Source of the DNA: Erythrobacter ani
GTDB taxonomy: Bacteria; Pseudomonadota; Alphaproteobacteria; Sphingomonadales; Sphingomonadaceae
Direction of reading: 5' to 3'
Assembly (NCBI RefSeq): GCF_019204025.1
Contig: NZ_JAGSPB010000001.1
Coordinates: forward strand, 868,001-932,000
Length of the DNA: 64,000 nt
Shown: piece after piece, positions 63,198-64,000 of the stretch
How positions within the stretch are numbered: position 1 is the first letter of the stretch
Layout of the letters: each line of letters begins with the position of its first letter
Program-made: the position numbers and the translations under genes
Notes under the pieces: generated by a model
The model's input: only the letters and a program-made list of their open reading frames with translations
Told to the model about the DNA's origin: nothing
Databases searched by the model: none

Positions 63198-63226
63198 GAG
63201 ATAGCGATGCGCAGCACGGTTGTCAC
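63198..63226 (-). promoter_or_regulatory. candidate promoter of thrS leader
   Basis: Read on the minus strand: -35 GTGACA (63226-63221), 17-base spacer, -10 TATCTC (63203-63198). Transcription would begin about seven bases later, near 63191, just before the leader ATG at 63190. The -10 matches the consensus at three of six positions only, so this is a tentative call. Confidence 0.4.
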
Positions 63227-63270
63227 CCACCTAGAGCAAGTGGGTCAGGCCACGGAAAGTACGCGCTCCA

Positions 63271-63341
63271 TTATGGAAAGGGAGCTTGACAATAGCGCGA
63301 ATCAATGACAAGTATGCTTTCCATAAATGAAAGGGAGCTTG
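63271..63341 (+). repeat. direct and inverted repeats before small membrane protein genes
   Basis: GAAAGGGAGCTTG occurs at 63276-63288 and 63329-63341 as a direct repeat, and TTATGGAAAG (63271-63280) has an inverted partner CTTTCCATAA (63317-63326). A TTGACA hexamer (63286-63291) begins in the first repeat. The second repeat supplies the Shine-Dalgarno of the following gene. The arrangement resembles a repressed promoter with two operator half-sites. Confidence 0.5.
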
Positions 63342-63345
63342 TCTT

Positions 63346-63510
63346 ATGACTGTTCGAGTGAAGGCGCTGCTCTGGGCAGCGATCATCATCATAGCCGCGC
63401 TGGTTTCGGTATCGCTTGGGCTGAATGACAATGCGTCGTTCGGTATCACGGCCGGTTTATCGAGTGCCGCCTGTGCATCGCTGTATACTGGCAGGAACTG
63501 TCTCCAATGA
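63346..63510 (+). CDS. 54-residue single-pass membrane protein, unknown
   Basis: A 54-residue frame from ATG 63346 with GGGAG nine bases upstream. One hydrophobic helix (Leu-Leu-Trp-Ala-Ala-Ile-Ile-Ile-Ile-Ala-Ala-Leu-Val) at about residues 8-25 is followed by a polar tail containing two cysteines (Ala-Ala-Cys-Ala-Ser-Leu and Asn-Cys-Leu-Gln). Its TGA overlaps the next gene start (ATGA), so the two proteins are translationally coupled. I recognise no family. The repeats upstream suggest regulated expression. Confidence 0.65.
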   Translation: MTVRVKALLWAAIIIIAALVSVSLGLNDNASFGITAGLSSAACASLYTGRNCLQ

Positions 63511-64000
63511 ATGCCGAAGCGCAAAAATCCGCCGGATTTCTAGGGCGGGGACCGGTGTTCTGGATGGCCATGTTCGTTGTCAGTATCGCGGCGCTCGCCA
63601 CACTGAAATTGACGGGAGCAATAGAGGGGCCAGCCTTGCTGATACTCGGTCTGGCATCCATGGGATTGATGGTTCCTGCCGTCTTGGCCGGAGAAAGGCG
63701 GGGCTGCGCCAGCCAAGCGATGGTGAAATACAATCGCAGGATATTGATCGCATCGTTCGGCTACGTGCTTGGCCTCGGCATCGCGATGGCGGTCTGGAAC
63801 ACTTACCAGCCGTCCGGCCCGGTCGTGTTTTTTCTTGCCCTGTTACCAACCCTGCCGACATTCATGATGATCTGGGCCATGGGCCGCTACCTGATCGACG
63901 AAGACGACAAATATCTCAGGTTTCGCACAGTGCAGGCCGCTTTGATCAGCCTTGGTTTCGTGTTGGCCATCGGAATTTTCTGGGGCTTCCTAGAGACGTT
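63507..64000 (+). CDS. polytopic membrane protein, cut by window end
   Basis: Open from ATG 63507, overlapping the 54-residue gene stop, to the window end without a stop (164 codons visible). Four or five hydrophobic segments are visible: Phe-Trp-Met-Ala-Met-Phe-Val-Val-Ser-Ile-Ala-Ala-Leu, Pro-Ala-Leu-Leu-Ile-Leu-Gly-Leu-Ala, Ile-Ala-Ser-Phe-Gly-Tyr-Val-Leu-Gly-Leu-Gly-Ile, Val-Val-Phe-Phe-Leu-Ala-Leu-Leu and the last at the edge. A soluble loop Asp-Glu-Asp-Asp-Lys-Tyr-Leu-Arg-Phe precedes the final helix. Family unknown; similar small membrane-protein genes often precede a helix-turn-helix regulator, which would lie beyond the window. Confidence 0.75.
   Translation, partial: MNAEAQKSAGFLGRGPVFWMAMFVVSIAALATLKLTGAIEGPALLILGLASMGLMVPAVLAGERRGCASQAMVKYNRRILIASFGYVLGLGIAMAVWNTYQPSGPVVFFLALLPTLPTFMMIWAMGRYLIDEDDKYLRFRTVQAALISLGFVLAIGIFWGFLET

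Overview
The window is chromosomal DNA of a high-GC alphaproteobacterium, most likely order Sphingomonadales and near Erythrobacteraceae. That placement is inferred from gene content (DUF3576 lipoprotein, DUF4126 and DUF1223 proteins, class III-type PHA synthase, paired OprB-like porins, many very short or overlapping gene junctions). I see no rRNA, tRNA, CRISPR array, insertion sequence or prophage. Almost all of it is dense housekeeping and metabolic coding sequence; the new material is mostly regulatory.

Layout. 1-609: two small lipoproteins, the first cut by the window edge. 653-5182: a tightly overlapping acyl-CoA operon (acyl-CoA dehydrogenase, CoA-transferase, thiolase, MaoC-type dehydratase). 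5179-9398: a ribbon-helix-helix protein with an SPFH protein, PPK2, phenylalanine hydroxylase, a GlsB/YeaQ stress protein with an EcfG-type promoter, and UppP. 9463-17559: M13 peptidase, ABC exporter, PHA depolymerase, DUF4126, a second thiolase and a MaoC hydratase. 17942-25358: an unknown membrane protein and glutamate synthase gltBD. 25523-28546: two paralogous porins. 28584-38358: a nucleotidyltransferase-like gene, DksA-like protein, Ung, RNase D, LptC-LptA, a polyprenyl-phosphate glycosylphosphotransferase, HolA, LptE, LeuS and a DUF3576 lipoprotein. 38728-42384: an unknown exported protein and the PHA genes phaB, phaC and a very short phaE-like gene. 42722-48228: an RHH protein, GNAT, MurA, GalU, and a flotillin with an OB-fold partner. 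48424-56390: P450 with acyl-CoA synthetase, M23 peptidase, DUF455, Bcp and GlnE. 56478-62974: M28 peptidase, agmatine deiminase, DUF1223, TSUP and ThrS. 63119-64000: a threonine-rich leader peptide for thrS and a two-gene membrane-protein operon cut by the edge.

Two themes connect the genes. The first is carbon storage and fatty acyl metabolism: PhaB, PhaC, PhaE-like, PhaZ, two thiolases, MaoC proteins, acyl-CoA dehydrogenase and acyl-CoA synthetase. The second is nitrogen and envelope housekeeping: GltBD, GlnE, MurA, UppP, Lpt proteins and GalU.

The strongest unexpected signal is upstream of thrS. A 23-residue leader ORF with eight consecutive threonine codons is followed by competing hairpins, the architecture of a ribosome-mediated transcription attenuator; the proposed promoter would make the leader mRNA leaderless. 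Other signals worth testing are a 20-bp element present three times in alternating orientation before an RHH gene, hairpins touching the start codons of uppP and glnE, a 34-bp palindrome before the SPFH-RHH pair, and a PhaR-like box before phaZ.
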